Below, one piece after another: positions 1 through 7,536 of a stretch of DNA of 64,000 bases; the first letter of the stretch is position 1, and each line of letters opens with the position of its first letter. The position numbers were made by a program, and so were the translations under genes. The notes under the pieces were generated by a model. It did not search any database, was not told the DNA's origin, and was given only the letters and a program-made list of their open reading frames with translations. Source of the stretch: Streptomyces alboflavus (GTDB taxonomy: Bacteria > Actinomycetota > Actinomycetes > Streptomycetales > Streptomycetaceae); contig NZ_JNXT01000001.1 of assembly GCF_000716675.1 (NCBI RefSeq), positions 124,001-188,000 on the forward strand, in the 5' to 3' direction.

Positions 1-747
1 GTATCCCTTGCTGAGCACCCGGTCCCTGGCGAAGGACCGGGCGATCGAGCGGCCGAGCAGCAGCTGCTCGAACTCCCCGATCCGGGTGCTGCGCCGCACC
101 GTCACCCGCCGCAGCGCGTACGGGCCCTGGCAGCGCCGCGCCAGGCCGTTGCCCACGGCGAGGGACTGGCTGAACCCGGCGCCGCGGACCGCGCGCCGCA
201 CCCGGCGGCTCGAGTAGCCGTAGGGGTAGGCGAACGACACCGGCGGGGTGCCGAGTTCATCGGCGAGGATCTCACGGCAGCGCACCAGCTCGAACCAGAG
301 CGCGTCGTCGGAGAGCTGGTCCAGCTGCGGATGCGTATGGCTGTGCCCCCCGATCTCCGTGCCGGCCGCGGCCAGTTCGCGCACCTGGTCCCAGGCGAGC
401 ATGGTGTCGAGGCCGCCGCCCGTGTCGTACTTCCCCGGCAGCCAGCCCGTCGCCACGAACAGCGTCGAGCTGAAGCCGTGCCGGGCGAGCGCCGGGAGGG
501 CGTGCCGGTGCACGCCCTCGTAGCCGTCGTCGAAGGTGATCAGGACCGGCCGGGTCGGCAGTGGGCGCCCGGGTTGACGCCAGTGCCAGGCCAGTTGGGA
601 GGTGGTGAGCGGGGTGCAGCCGAGGGCGCGCACCACCTCCATCTGCTCCGCGAACGCCTCGGGCGAGACGGACAGGTCGTGGGTCGCCTCGTTCGGGTGC
701 GGGGCGACCGCGTGATACATCAGGATCGGTATCCCGCCGGTGCTCAT
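1..747 (-). CDS. polysaccharide deacetylase (NodB domain), 3' end cut by window edge
   Basis: The frame reads from ATG 747 to the window edge without a stop, so the C-terminus is missing. The protein begins MSTGGIPILMYHAVAP, followed by LITFDDGYEG near residue 80 (the paired catalytic and metal-binding Asp residues of the NodB fold), GGHSHTHP near 136 (metal-binding His pair) and FAYPYGY near 170. These are the classic carbohydrate esterase family 4 motifs, so it should remove N- or O-acetyl groups from a cell-wall or extracellular polysaccharide. No signal peptide is visible. ATG 747 overlaps the TGA of the upstream glycosyltransferase as ATGA, showing translational coupling. It is the third gene of a glycan-building operon. 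Confidence 0.9.
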   Translation of the reverse strand, partial: MSTGGIPILMYHAVAPHPNEATHDLSVSPEAFAEQMEVVRALGCTPLTTSQLAWHWRQPGRPLPTRPVLITFDDGYEGVHRHALPALARHGFSSTLFVATGWLPGKYDTGGGLDTMLAWDQVRELAAAGTEIGGHSHTHPQLDQLSDDALWFELVRCREILADELGTPPVSFAYPYGYSSRRVRRAVRGAGFSQSLAVGNGLARRCQGPYALRRVTVRRSTRIGEFEQLLLGRSIARSFARDRVLSKGY

Positions 748-1784
748 CTTCCGCCCTCACCGCCTCTCGTCCCCGTGCCCCGGGTGCCCTCGGTGCCCCG
801 CGTGGCGGGGGCCGGGCCGGTCACGTCGACGACGGCGAAGGTCGCCCCCGCACGCCGTGCCCGGACGCTCCCGACGACGTACCCACCGGCCGCCGCCATC
901 ACGCCCGCGACGATCGCCCCCGCGCGCCCGGCGCCGCCGGGGCGCGCGAGCACCGCGTCCCGCAGCCCGCGGCCGACACCGGCCGGGAGCACCCGGGTGG
1001 CGTAGCGGCGCTCGGACTCCAGGCCCTTGTCGGCGCCGACGCTCCGGGACACCAGGGCCTTGGACAGGCCCTCCGCGTAGGCGCGGGTGCGGAAGTAGCC
1101 GAACCGCTCCCGGGCCGCGGGCACCCGGTGGTGGATGACCGCGCGGTCGTCGATGAGCAGCACGGCGTCGGGGCGGGCGCGGGTGAGCCGGATGCACAGC
1201 TCCGTCTCCTCGCAGCCCAGCGGGCGCTTGTCGCCGTCGCGCCCGATGCCGGTGGCGAAGCCGCCCGCGATCTCGAAGGCGGTGCGCCGGAAGGAGGCGT
1301 TGCCGCCGAGCACGTTGCGTACCGGGACGCGGCCCGTCGGGTGGCCCCGGTACATGCACCCGACGACCCAGTCGAACTCCTCGGGGAACCAGCGGGGCCG
1401 GCGGCCCGACTCCCAGGCGGGCAGCGTGCGTCCGCCCACGGCGAGGACCCGCGGGTCCTCGTACCCGGCGGCGAAGTGGCGCAGCCAGTCCCGCTCGGCG
1501 ACGGCGTCGTCGTCGAGGAAGGCGATGATCTCGCCGCTGGACTCGGCGATGCCGGTGTTGCGGCCCGCGGACAGGCCGCGGGGGCCCGCGTTGGCGAGCA
1601 CCCGCACTCCCTGTGTCTCCTTGAACTCCTTGGCGAGGCGGTCCAGGAGAGGCGTGTTGTGGTCGACCACGAGCAGGGTCTCGTGGGCGGTGTGGGACTG
1701 CGCGCGCACCGAGGCGACCGCTGCGAGGATGTCCTCCCAGCGGTCCTCGGTGTACGCGCACACGACCACCGAGATGGAGATCAA
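744..1784 (-). CDS. family 2 glycosyltransferase
   Basis: A 346-residue protein with a GT-A fold. ISVVVCAYTEDRW opens the nucleotide-binding strand, FLDDDAVAERDW near residue 90 carries the DXD-like metal site, and CEETELCIR near 190 is the family 2 ED-type catalytic motif. The C-terminal part has weak hydrophobic stretches and no clear catalytic role. I take the TTG at 1784 as start because GGGAGAGG lies 5 bases upstream, the N-terminal strand begins at once, and the codon overlaps the TGA of the upstream gene (TTGA). Upstream of this point the frame is only a shadow of the next gene. It likely transfers a sugar to a surface glycan or lipid carrier; donor and acceptor cannot be read from sequence. 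Confidence 0.88.
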   Translation of the reverse strand: MISISVVVCAYTEDRWEDILAAVASVRAQSHTAHETLLVVDHNTPLLDRLAKEFKETQGVRVLANAGPRGLSAGRNTGIAESSGEIIAFLDDDAVAERDWLRHFAAGYEDPRVLAVGGRTLPAWESGRRPRWFPEEFDWVVGCMYRGHPTGRVPVRNVLGGNASFRRTAFEIAGGFATGIGRDGDKRPLGCEETELCIRLTRARPDAVLLIDDRAVIHHRVPAARERFGYFRTRAYAEGLSKALVSRSVGADKGLESERRYATRVLPAGVGRGLRDAVLARPGGAGRAGAIVAGVMAAAGGYVVGSVRARRAGATFAVVDVTGPAPATRGTEGTRGTGTRGGEGGR

Positions 1785-2689
1785 GAAGCCTCTCCCTGGT
1801 GGCGCGGCTGGGCGGTGGTGCGCGAACCCTGGCGCTGCGTCCGCTTGTTGGAGCGCTCGGTCAGGATCACCTTGAGCACGCGCAGTCCGTCGCGCACGGC
1901 GCTGAGGTTGCTCACGCCGTGGATGCGCAGATACTCGTGGCTCGGGATCTCCTGCACCTTGAGCCCCGCCTTGACGACGCGGATGTTCATCAGCGTCTCG
2001 ACCTCGAAGCCGGTGCAGTCGAGTTCGATCTTGTCGAGGCAGTGCCGCCAGAAGGCGTTGTAGCCGTAGCACAGGTCGGTGTAGCGGGCGCCGAACTTGG
2101 CGTTGACCACGGAGCACAGGACGTGGTTGCCGAGCTTGCGGATGAAGGTCATGTCGTCGGTGCCGCCGCCGTTGGCGAAGCGGGAGCCCTTGGCGAAGTC
2201 GGCGCCCGAGACGAGGGCGGAGACGTAGCTGACGATCTCGTGGCCGTCCGCGGAGCCGTCCGCGTCGACCATCACGATGATGTCGCCGGTGCAGGCCTCG
2301 AAGCCCGTGATGAGGGCGTCGCCCTTGCCCTTGCCGAGCTGGCGCACCACCTTCACGTCCGGCCACAGCTCCCGGGCCACGGCGACGGTGTCGTCGGTGG
2401 AATTACCGTCCACCAGTACGACTTCGTGGATCCACTCGGGCAGCGTCTTGAACACGTACGGAAGATTCTCCGCCTCGTTCATGGCGGGAATCACGACGCT
2501 CACCGGTGGCGCAATCGCCAGGTGTGAGGAAACCGGACGGTATTCATGCTGGCTCGGAATGGCGGGCAATCCCGCTATGGCGGTCCCTTCCATTGGTCCG
2601 GTCTTTTCGTTCGATCCTTCGGACGCGTTCGACGACGGTTCGATTAAAGGATCTTGCCCCCGGCCGGCCGGGCGCACAGCAGAACTCAT
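1781..2689 (-). CDS. family 2 glycosyltransferase, dolichyl-phosphate mannose synthase-like
   Basis: A 302-residue protein. After a variable N-terminal stretch of about 60 residues come VSVVIPAMNEAENL, VLVDGNSTDDT, GKGKGDALITG and VMVDADGSADG (the DXD), matching polyprenol-phosphate hexosyltransferases of the GT2/DPM1 type. There are no membrane helices at the C-terminus, as in soluble DPM1. Start ATG 2689 is preceded by AGAGGGA; an upstream ATG at 2719 has no comparable site. First gene of a tightly overlapping operon (TTGA, then ATGA) with a second glycosyltransferase and a polysaccharide deacetylase, which suggests assembly of a modified extracellular or cell-wall glycan. Confidence 0.88.
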   Translation of the reverse strand: MSSAVRPAGRGQDPLIEPSSNASEGSNEKTGPMEGTAIAGLPAIPSQHEYRPVSSHLAIAPPVSVVIPAMNEAENLPYVFKTLPEWIHEVVLVDGNSTDDTVAVARELWPDVKVVRQLGKGKGDALITGFEACTGDIIVMVDADGSADGHEIVSYVSALVSGADFAKGSRFANGGGTDDMTFIRKLGNHVLCSVVNAKFGARYTDLCYGYNAFWRHCLDKIELDCTGFEVETLMNIRVVKAGLKVQEIPSHEYLRIHGVSNLSAVRDGLRVLKVILTERSNKRTQRQGSRTTAQPRHQGEAS

Positions 2690-3100
2690 GAGTCTGATCC
2701 CTCTCGTCCGGTGGACCACCCGCCCCCGGGCGGTCCGGTTGTGGATCCGGTTCGAAAGGGGGGATTCTCACTGCGGTCATGGCGGAATGGATTTCCGGGC
2801 ACGCCGAGTGAGCTGGCATGACTGCGCGGCACGTGATCCGGCAGGAATTCGATCACCGGACACGGGCACCCCCCTACCGCGCCCCGCGCCGGAACCATCG
2901 CGGTCTTGAGCCCTCCCCTAGACCGACTGCCGATGGACCGATGCGGGTGGATGTACGACGGTATTGATGCTTGCGACCGTATGGCAAGACCTGGAACGGG
3001 GTCTCACGGTTTCGGATAATTGACCGTTCCCTTCGGACACCACCTGAGTGTCCGGATCACCCATCACCCCTGGCGTTCCTTGGCGGTTCCTGCGCGCTTC
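2690..3100. other. intergenic region, leader of the glycan operon
   Basis: A 411-base stretch between two minus-strand transcription units. I see no convincing gene; short open frames here lack ribosome sites and recognisable residues. It should contain the promoter of the glycosyltransferase operon (minus strand) but I cannot name a convincing hexamer pair. A small hairpin lies at its right end. Confidence 0.6.
3035..3053 (-). terminator. possible terminator hairpin after the acetyltransferase gene
   Basis: GGACAC at 3035-3040 and GTGTCC at 3048-3053 can pair around a 7-base loop about 50 bases beyond the acetyltransferase stop. There is no T-run, and the arms are only 6 bp, so this is weak. 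Confidence 0.3.
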
Positions 3101-4204
3101 CTAGTCGTTCTGACGCCCGGCTCTGATCTTTCCCAGGCGTTTGAGCAGGCGATCTGCAGGCCCGAACAATTCCGGTCGGCCTACGACGGTATTGCGAAGC
3201 GCCCGTACGGGTGCCCGGTGGACACGATGTCCGATTGCCATGGGGTGGCGCAGCGCCACCCACCCTTCCGACACCGTGAGTTCACGTGTCTTCAGGGAGT
3301 CCTTCCACTGCTTCTGGCCACGCCCGAGGTCGATGTGCGCGATGCCGTCGGCGGCCGCCGCCTCGGCCATGTGCAGGTGCAGCAGGAGACCCGGTGAGTA
3401 CCGGGCGAAGTCCGGGTCGTACGCCGGGAACCAGCACACCAGCACGCGCTCGCTGCGCGGGCCGAAGTGCGCGGCGATCGGCGCGCCCCCGGCGTACAGG
3501 ACGGAGAGGACGCCGGCGAAGGAGTCGCCGCGGCTGTGGAAGAGCTGGTGCACCAGGTGCGTGATCCAGTCGTGCGCGAAGCGGTCGCTGCGGCCCGTCC
3601 TGCGGTACTGCGCGGACTTCCAGGCGATCAGTCTGCGCAGCACGTCGGGGTCGCGCTCGTCGTGCACGTAGCGCACCTCGCCGTGGTCGCGGCTGAGCCT
3701 GCGGCCCTTGGCGAGGGTGGAGCGGAGGAACTTGGGGGAGCGGGCCCGGACCCGGGCGAGATAGCCCTCGTAGCCCTCGTCGAGATCCATCACGGGGGAC
3801 GCGAACCGGCCGGACGCGCCGGTCTCGAACGCGTCCTGGCCGGCGGCGAGGTGGTCGAACTCCCACATCGCGAGCCCGCAGTCGCGGAGCAGGCCCCGGG
3901 CGTCCCACTCGAAGCCGGGCCGGTGCACCAGGCCCTGGCAGTCGGAGACGCCGAGGCCGACGGCCCGGCCCACGCCGGTTCTGGATCTCTGGAACGGGAA
4001 GTACGCCGCGGGCTCGCCGTCCTCTCTGGCGACGGCCACCCGCACGTTCCCCCGCACGCGGGCCATGGCGAGGGTGAACTCCGGTGCCAGGAACGGGTTC
4101 GAGAGGTCGGGCGACCCGTTCAGGTGAGCCTTCGACTGCATGGCCGTCCATGCCGCCCGGTCGGCTGCGGTGAGCTCGCCGGGGCGGTGCACGGTGACCT
4201 CCAC
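3101..4204 (-). CDS. GNAT family N-acetyltransferase, BioF2/CelD-like
   Basis: A 367-residue protein of the acetyltransferase_6 (CelD/BioF2) type found in exopolysaccharide and cell-wall clusters. Visible landmarks are SNPFLAPEFTLAM near 50, YFPFQRS near 80, a long basic helix near SPKFLRSTLAKGRRL, and GAPIAAHFG with LGRGQKQWKDSLK near the end (acyl-CoA-binding half). The GTG at 4204 fits the family N-terminus (VEVTVHRPGELT); the frame is open further up but that part is a shadow of the neighbour. It starts 14 bases after the stop of the small membrane protein gene, so the two are probably co-transcribed. Likely acylates an amino sugar or lipid-linked glycan made by the nearby glycosyltransferases (inference). 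Confidence 0.82.
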   Translation of the reverse strand: MEVTVHRPGELTAADRAAWTAMQSKAHLNGSPDLSNPFLAPEFTLAMARVRGNVRVAVAREDGEPAAYFPFQRSRTGVGRAVGLGVSDCQGLVHRPGFEWDARGLLRDCGLAMWEFDHLAAGQDAFETGASGRFASPVMDLDEGYEGYLARVRARSPKFLRSTLAKGRRLSRDHGEVRYVHDERDPDVLRRLIAWKSAQYRRTGRSDRFAHDWITHLVHQLFHSRGDSFAGVLSVLYAGGAPIAAHFGPRSERVLVCWFPAYDPDFARYSPGLLLHLHMAEAAAADGIAHIDLGRGQKQWKDSLKTRELTVSEGWVALRHPMAIGHRVHRAPVRALRNTVVGRPELFGPADRLLKRLGKIRAGRQND

Positions 4205-4218
4205 GTCATCACGTCCGT

Positions 4219-4653
4219 CTATCTCGGGGCGCGGTGACGCCGTCGCCGCGCCAGGGCCGACAGGAAGACGAGCACGCTGAGCGCGCCGACCGCCGCGACG
4301 CCGCCGCGGATCGACCACACGTGCAGCGCCAGCATCGACTGGGCGACCACCAGGTCGACCACGAGCGCCCCGCTGCCGCAGGCCACCACGCGGGCCCAGG
4401 TGTCGAGCCCGCGCAGCCACGGGGACAGGGCGAAGCCGGGGGCGGCGAGCAGGAAGAAGAGGACGAACGGGGCGCGCAGCGGCGAGGAGAGGTCGAGCAG
4501 CGCGAACGCCGCCCCGACGCATCCGGCGGTCACGGCCACGCCCGCGAACAGCGGTGTGAGGTCCGTGGACGCCGCTGGGCGCGGCTCTGCGCCAGGGTCC
4601 TCCTCCGGCCGTCCTGTGCCGGAAGACGCTGACTTGATCCCGATGGTCTGCAT
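4219..4653 (-). CDS. small four-helix integral membrane protein
   Basis: A 144-residue protein with a charged N-terminus of about 30 residues, then four hydrophobic segments: FAGVAVTAGCVGAAFALL, APFVLFFLLAAPGFAL, VVACGSGALVVDLVVAQSM and GGVAAVGALSVLVFLSALA, ending in a basic ARRRRHR tail. No catalytic motif. I do not recognise a named family. It resembles membrane proteins that accompany the acetyltransferase in streptomycete glycan clusters, and it lies 14 bases upstream of that gene. Start ATG 4653 follows a G-rich stretch. Confidence 0.7.
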   Translation of the reverse strand: MQTIGIKSASSGTGRPEEDPGAEPRPAASTDLTPLFAGVAVTAGCVGAAFALLDLSSPLRAPFVLFFLLAAPGFALSPWLRGLDTWARVVACGSGALVVDLVVAQSMLALHVWSIRGGVAAVGALSVLVFLSALARRRRHRAPR

Positions 4654-4886
4654 GGGCGACTTGCCCCCCGAAGCGCCGGATGCCGGGCTTCAATGTCGCT
4701 CAGTATCCGGCGGCCCGTCAAGATGCGGAGGGGGTGTGCAGATGTTCGTTGTCGGACTGTAGTCCGATCGGTGAACTGCCCTGGCGGGCAAGGGAATTAC
4801 TGAAGAATTAATTGACATGGACACTATCGGCAACGGGTGGTGCGTGCTACCACTGTCGAGGCAGAAATCCTGCTAAGGGAGGTTCC

Positions 4887-5708
4887 ATGAGATTGTCCCG
4901 TTTCACGGCATACGCTTCCTCGCTCCTCCTCGCCGCCGCCTGCACCCTCACCGGGGTGGCCACGGCGCACGCGGACTCCGGTGACGACCGGGCGGCAGCC
5001 CCCGCCTATGTGGCGCTCGGCGACTCCTACTCCTCCGGCGTCGGCGCCGGCAGCTATGACGGCGGCAGCGGGAACTGCAAGCGCAGCACCCGCTCCTACC
5101 CGGCGCTGTGGGCCGCCGCCAACTCGCCCTCCAGCTTCAGCTTCACGGCCTGTTCCGGCGCCCGAACGGGTGACGTCCTGAACAACCAGCTGGGGCCCCT
5201 GAACTCCGGCACCGGACTGGTGTCCCTCTCGGTCGGCGGCAACGACGCGGGCTTCGCCGACGTGATGACGACCTGCGTACTGCAGTCCGAATCAAGCTGT
5301 GTGACGCGCGTCAACCAGGCCAAGGCGTACGTGGATTCGACGCTGCCGGGCCAGCTGAACCAGGTCTACTCCGCGATCAGGAGCAAGGCGCCGTCCGCCC
5401 GCGTCGTGGTGCTCGGCTACCCACGCTTCTACAAACTCGGCGGCAGTTGTCTCGCCGGTCTCACCGAGGGCGAGCGGCGCGCCATCAACGGCGCCGCCGA
5501 CCACCTCAACACCGCCACCGCCAAGCGCGCGGCCGACCACGGCTTCACCTTCGGCGACGTCACCACCACGTTCACCAACCACGAGATCTGCTCCGGCGAC
5601 TCGTGGCTGCACAGCGTGAACTGGGGCAACATCGGCGAGTCCTACCACCCGACCGCCGCGGGCCAGTCCGGCGGCTACCTCCCGGTGTTCCGGGGGGCCG
5701 CCTCCTGA
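4887..5708 (+). CDS. secreted SGNH/GDSL lipase or esterase
   Basis: A 273-residue exported hydrolase. Residues 1-31 form a signal peptide (MRLSRF, a hydrophobic core, cleavage near TAHADSG). The mature enzyme has block I VALGDSYSSGVGAG (nucleophile Ser in GDSYSSG), block III SVGGNDAGF (oxyanion Gly and Asn), and block V DSWLHSVNWGNIGESYHPTAAG (the Asp/His part, His in SYHPT). Six Cys could form three disulfides as in the single-domain Streptomyces rimosus-type lipase. ATG 4887 has GGGAGG 6 bases upstream; the longer frame from 4812 has no ribosome site. Likely hydrolyses extracellular lipids or esters. It stands alone on the plus strand. Confidence 0.92.
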   Translation: MRLSRFTAYASSLLLAAACTLTGVATAHADSGDDRAAAPAYVALGDSYSSGVGAGSYDGGSGNCKRSTRSYPALWAAANSPSSFSFTACSGARTGDVLNNQLGPLNSGTGLVSLSVGGNDAGFADVMTTCVLQSESSCVTRVNQAKAYVDSTLPGQLNQVYSAIRSKAPSARVVVLGYPRFYKLGGSCLAGLTEGERRAINGAADHLNTATAKRAADHGFTFGDVTTTFTNHEICSGDSWLHSVNWGNIGESYHPTAAGQSGGYLPVFRGAAS

Positions 5709-5766
5709 CGGTCCGTCACAGTCCGGTGTCCCCGCGTCCGGTGTCCCCGCGGCCGGCCGACCGGCC

Positions 5767-7494
5767 TCACTGGTCGTAGGGAGCGGAATCGTAGGGCGAG
5801 GAGGAGCCTCCACCGGTGGTCGGGGGCTCCTCCTCGCACGTCACGGAGTACGCGACGGAGTTCGACGTCGCGGTCACCGGGCTGCGGACCTCCACCCGGA
5901 CGCTGCCGCGGTGCGTGCCGGGATCCGTCCACCCCGGCACCTCCACGTGGTTGACCTGCTTGCTCTTGCCGCCGCCCGACGCGAAGGAGAGCGTCTTCCA
6001 GCCCGGGTCGCTCGACTCGCCCTCGGCGGTCACCCATCGGTACTGCACGCCCACCGGCACCCGCCCCACGGTGAAGGTCGCCGCGAACGACGGCGCCTCG
6101 CCGGCCGGTACCGGGCAGGCGCCCGTGTACGAGGTGCGGTGCGCGGTGACGCTGACGCGCACGGACTGGGCCGGGGTGGTGGTGCCCCCGTGGCCGCCGC
6201 CGGTGGAACCGCCGCCGTTGCCACCGTTGGTCCCGCCACCGCTGCCTGATCCGCCGTTCCCGTTGCCCCCGTTGCCGGACCCGCCCCCGTCACCCCCGCC
6301 GCTCCCGCTGCCGCCGCCGTCGGATCCGCCGTCGCCGGATCCACCGCCGTCCGAGCCGCCGGTGTTGCCGCTGCCACTGTCGGTGCCGCCGTTCCCGCCG
6401 TCGGAGTCGTCGTTCACCAGGGCGTACGTGACGCCGCCGATGGCCAGGGCCACGGCGGTGAGGCCCGCGACGAGCACGGCGGTCGTACGGCGCGAGCGGC
6501 GCTCGGGCGTCGTGGTCGTCGTCGTGCCGGACACGGGACCCGGAGTGGGGGTCGTGCCGGTCGGCGCGGACGAGGCGAAACCGGCGGGCGGTGGTGGTGG
6601 CGGGGGAGTGGGGCCGGTCCGGTGGGGGGCGACGACCGTCGGCTGGTACGAGGCCGAGGACTCCGTGCGCGGCGTGTGGCCCTCCGCCACCAGGCGCAGA
6701 TCCCGTTCGGTGTCCGCCGCGAGCGAGCGCTCCGCCGGGTCCTTGCGCAGCAGGCCCTCGATGACCGGGGCGAGCGGTCCCGCGTGGCGCGGCGGCGGCA
6801 ACTGCTCGTCGACGACGGCGCGCAGCGTGCTCAGCGGCGTGTCCTGCCGGAACGGCGAGACGCCCTCCACGGCCGCGTACAGAAGCACGCCGAGCGACCA
6901 CAGGTCGGACTCCGGTCCCGGGCGGCGGCCCAACGCCCGCTCCGGAGCGAGGAATTCGGGCGAACCGACGACCTCGCCGGTCATCGTGAGGGCCGAACTG
7001 CCCTCCACCATCGCGATCCCGAAGTCGGTGAGCACGACCCGTCCGTCGTTGGACAGCAGGACGTTGCCCGGCTTGACGTCGCGGTGCAGCACCCCCGCGT
7101 CGTGCGCGGCGCGCAGCGCGCCGAGGACCTCCGCGCCGATGCGCGCGGCGCGCTGCGGGGTCATCGGGCCCTCGGCCTCCAGGACGTCCGACAGGGACAG
7201 GCCGGGCACCAGCTCCATCACGATCCACGGCCGCCCCTCCTCGGTGGCGACGTCGTACACCGTGACGACGTTGCGGTACGGAATCCGGGCCGCGGCCCAG
7301 GCCTCCCGTTCCAGGCGGGTGTAGAGCCGCTCGACCTCGCTCGCCGGGAGTCCCGCGGGCGCGCGAACCTCCTTGACGGCGACCTCGCGGCCGAGCACGT
7401 CGTCCCGGGCCCGCCACACCGTGCCCATGCCCCCCTCGCCCAGCGGCGCCAGGAGGCGGTAACGCCCAGCGATCACTCGCGTTTCGTCGGACAC
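5767..7494 (-). CDS. transmembrane Ser/Thr protein kinase (PknB type)
   Basis: A 575-residue Hanks-type kinase. The cytoplasmic catalytic domain (about 1-265) has GEGGMGTVWRA (P-loop), VAVKEV (ATP Lys), HRDVKPGNVLL (catalytic loop), DFGIA (Mg binding) and SPEFLAPE (activation segment). A Pro/Thr-rich juxtamembrane stretch is followed by one helix, TTAVLVAGLTAVALAIGGV. Outside the membrane comes a Gly/Ser/Asn/Asp-rich spacer of about 90 residues and then a beta-rich domain of about 130 residues with two Cys (GACPV, VTCEE), unlike PASTA repeats. I chose GTG 7494, which has GGGGGG just upstream; a GTG at 7527 in the same frame lacks a ribosome site. The ligand is unknown. Confidence 0.92.
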   Translation of the reverse strand: MSDETRVIAGRYRLLAPLGEGGMGTVWRARDDVLGREVAVKEVRAPAGLPASEVERLYTRLEREAWAAARIPYRNVVTVYDVATEEGRPWIVMELVPGLSLSDVLEAEGPMTPQRAARIGAEVLGALRAAHDAGVLHRDVKPGNVLLSNDGRVVLTDFGIAMVEGSSALTMTGEVVGSPEFLAPERALGRRPGPESDLWSLGVLLYAAVEGVSPFRQDTPLSTLRAVVDEQLPPPRHAGPLAPVIEGLLRKDPAERSLAADTERDLRLVAEGHTPRTESSASYQPTVVAPHRTGPTPPPPPPPAGFASSAPTGTTPTPGPVSGTTTTTTPERRSRRTTAVLVAGLTAVALAIGGVTYALVNDDSDGGNGGTDSGSGNTGGSDGGGSGDGGSDGGGSGSGGGDGGGSGNGGNGNGGSGSGGGTNGGNGGGSTGGGHGGTTTPAQSVRVSVTAHRTSYTGACPVPAGEAPSFAATFTVGRVPVGVQYRWVTAEGESSDPGWKTLSFASGGGKSKQVNHVEVPGWTDPGTHRGSVRVEVRSPVTATSNSVAYSVTCEEEPPTTGGGSSSPYDSAPYDQ

Positions 7495-7536
7495 GAGCCC
7501 CCCATTCGCAGCCGTGCGATTCTCCACAAAAGTAGC

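Noticed and set aside
744..2366. A single 540-codon frame spanning both glycosyltransferase genes
   Set aside because: Upstream of TTG 1784 it is an out-of-frame read of the first glycosyltransferase; motifs and overlaps show two separate genes.
4812..4817. TTGACA upstream of the lipase gene as a -35 box
   Set aside because: No acceptable -10 hexamer lies 16-19 bases downstream; TACCAC at 4848 is 30 bases away.
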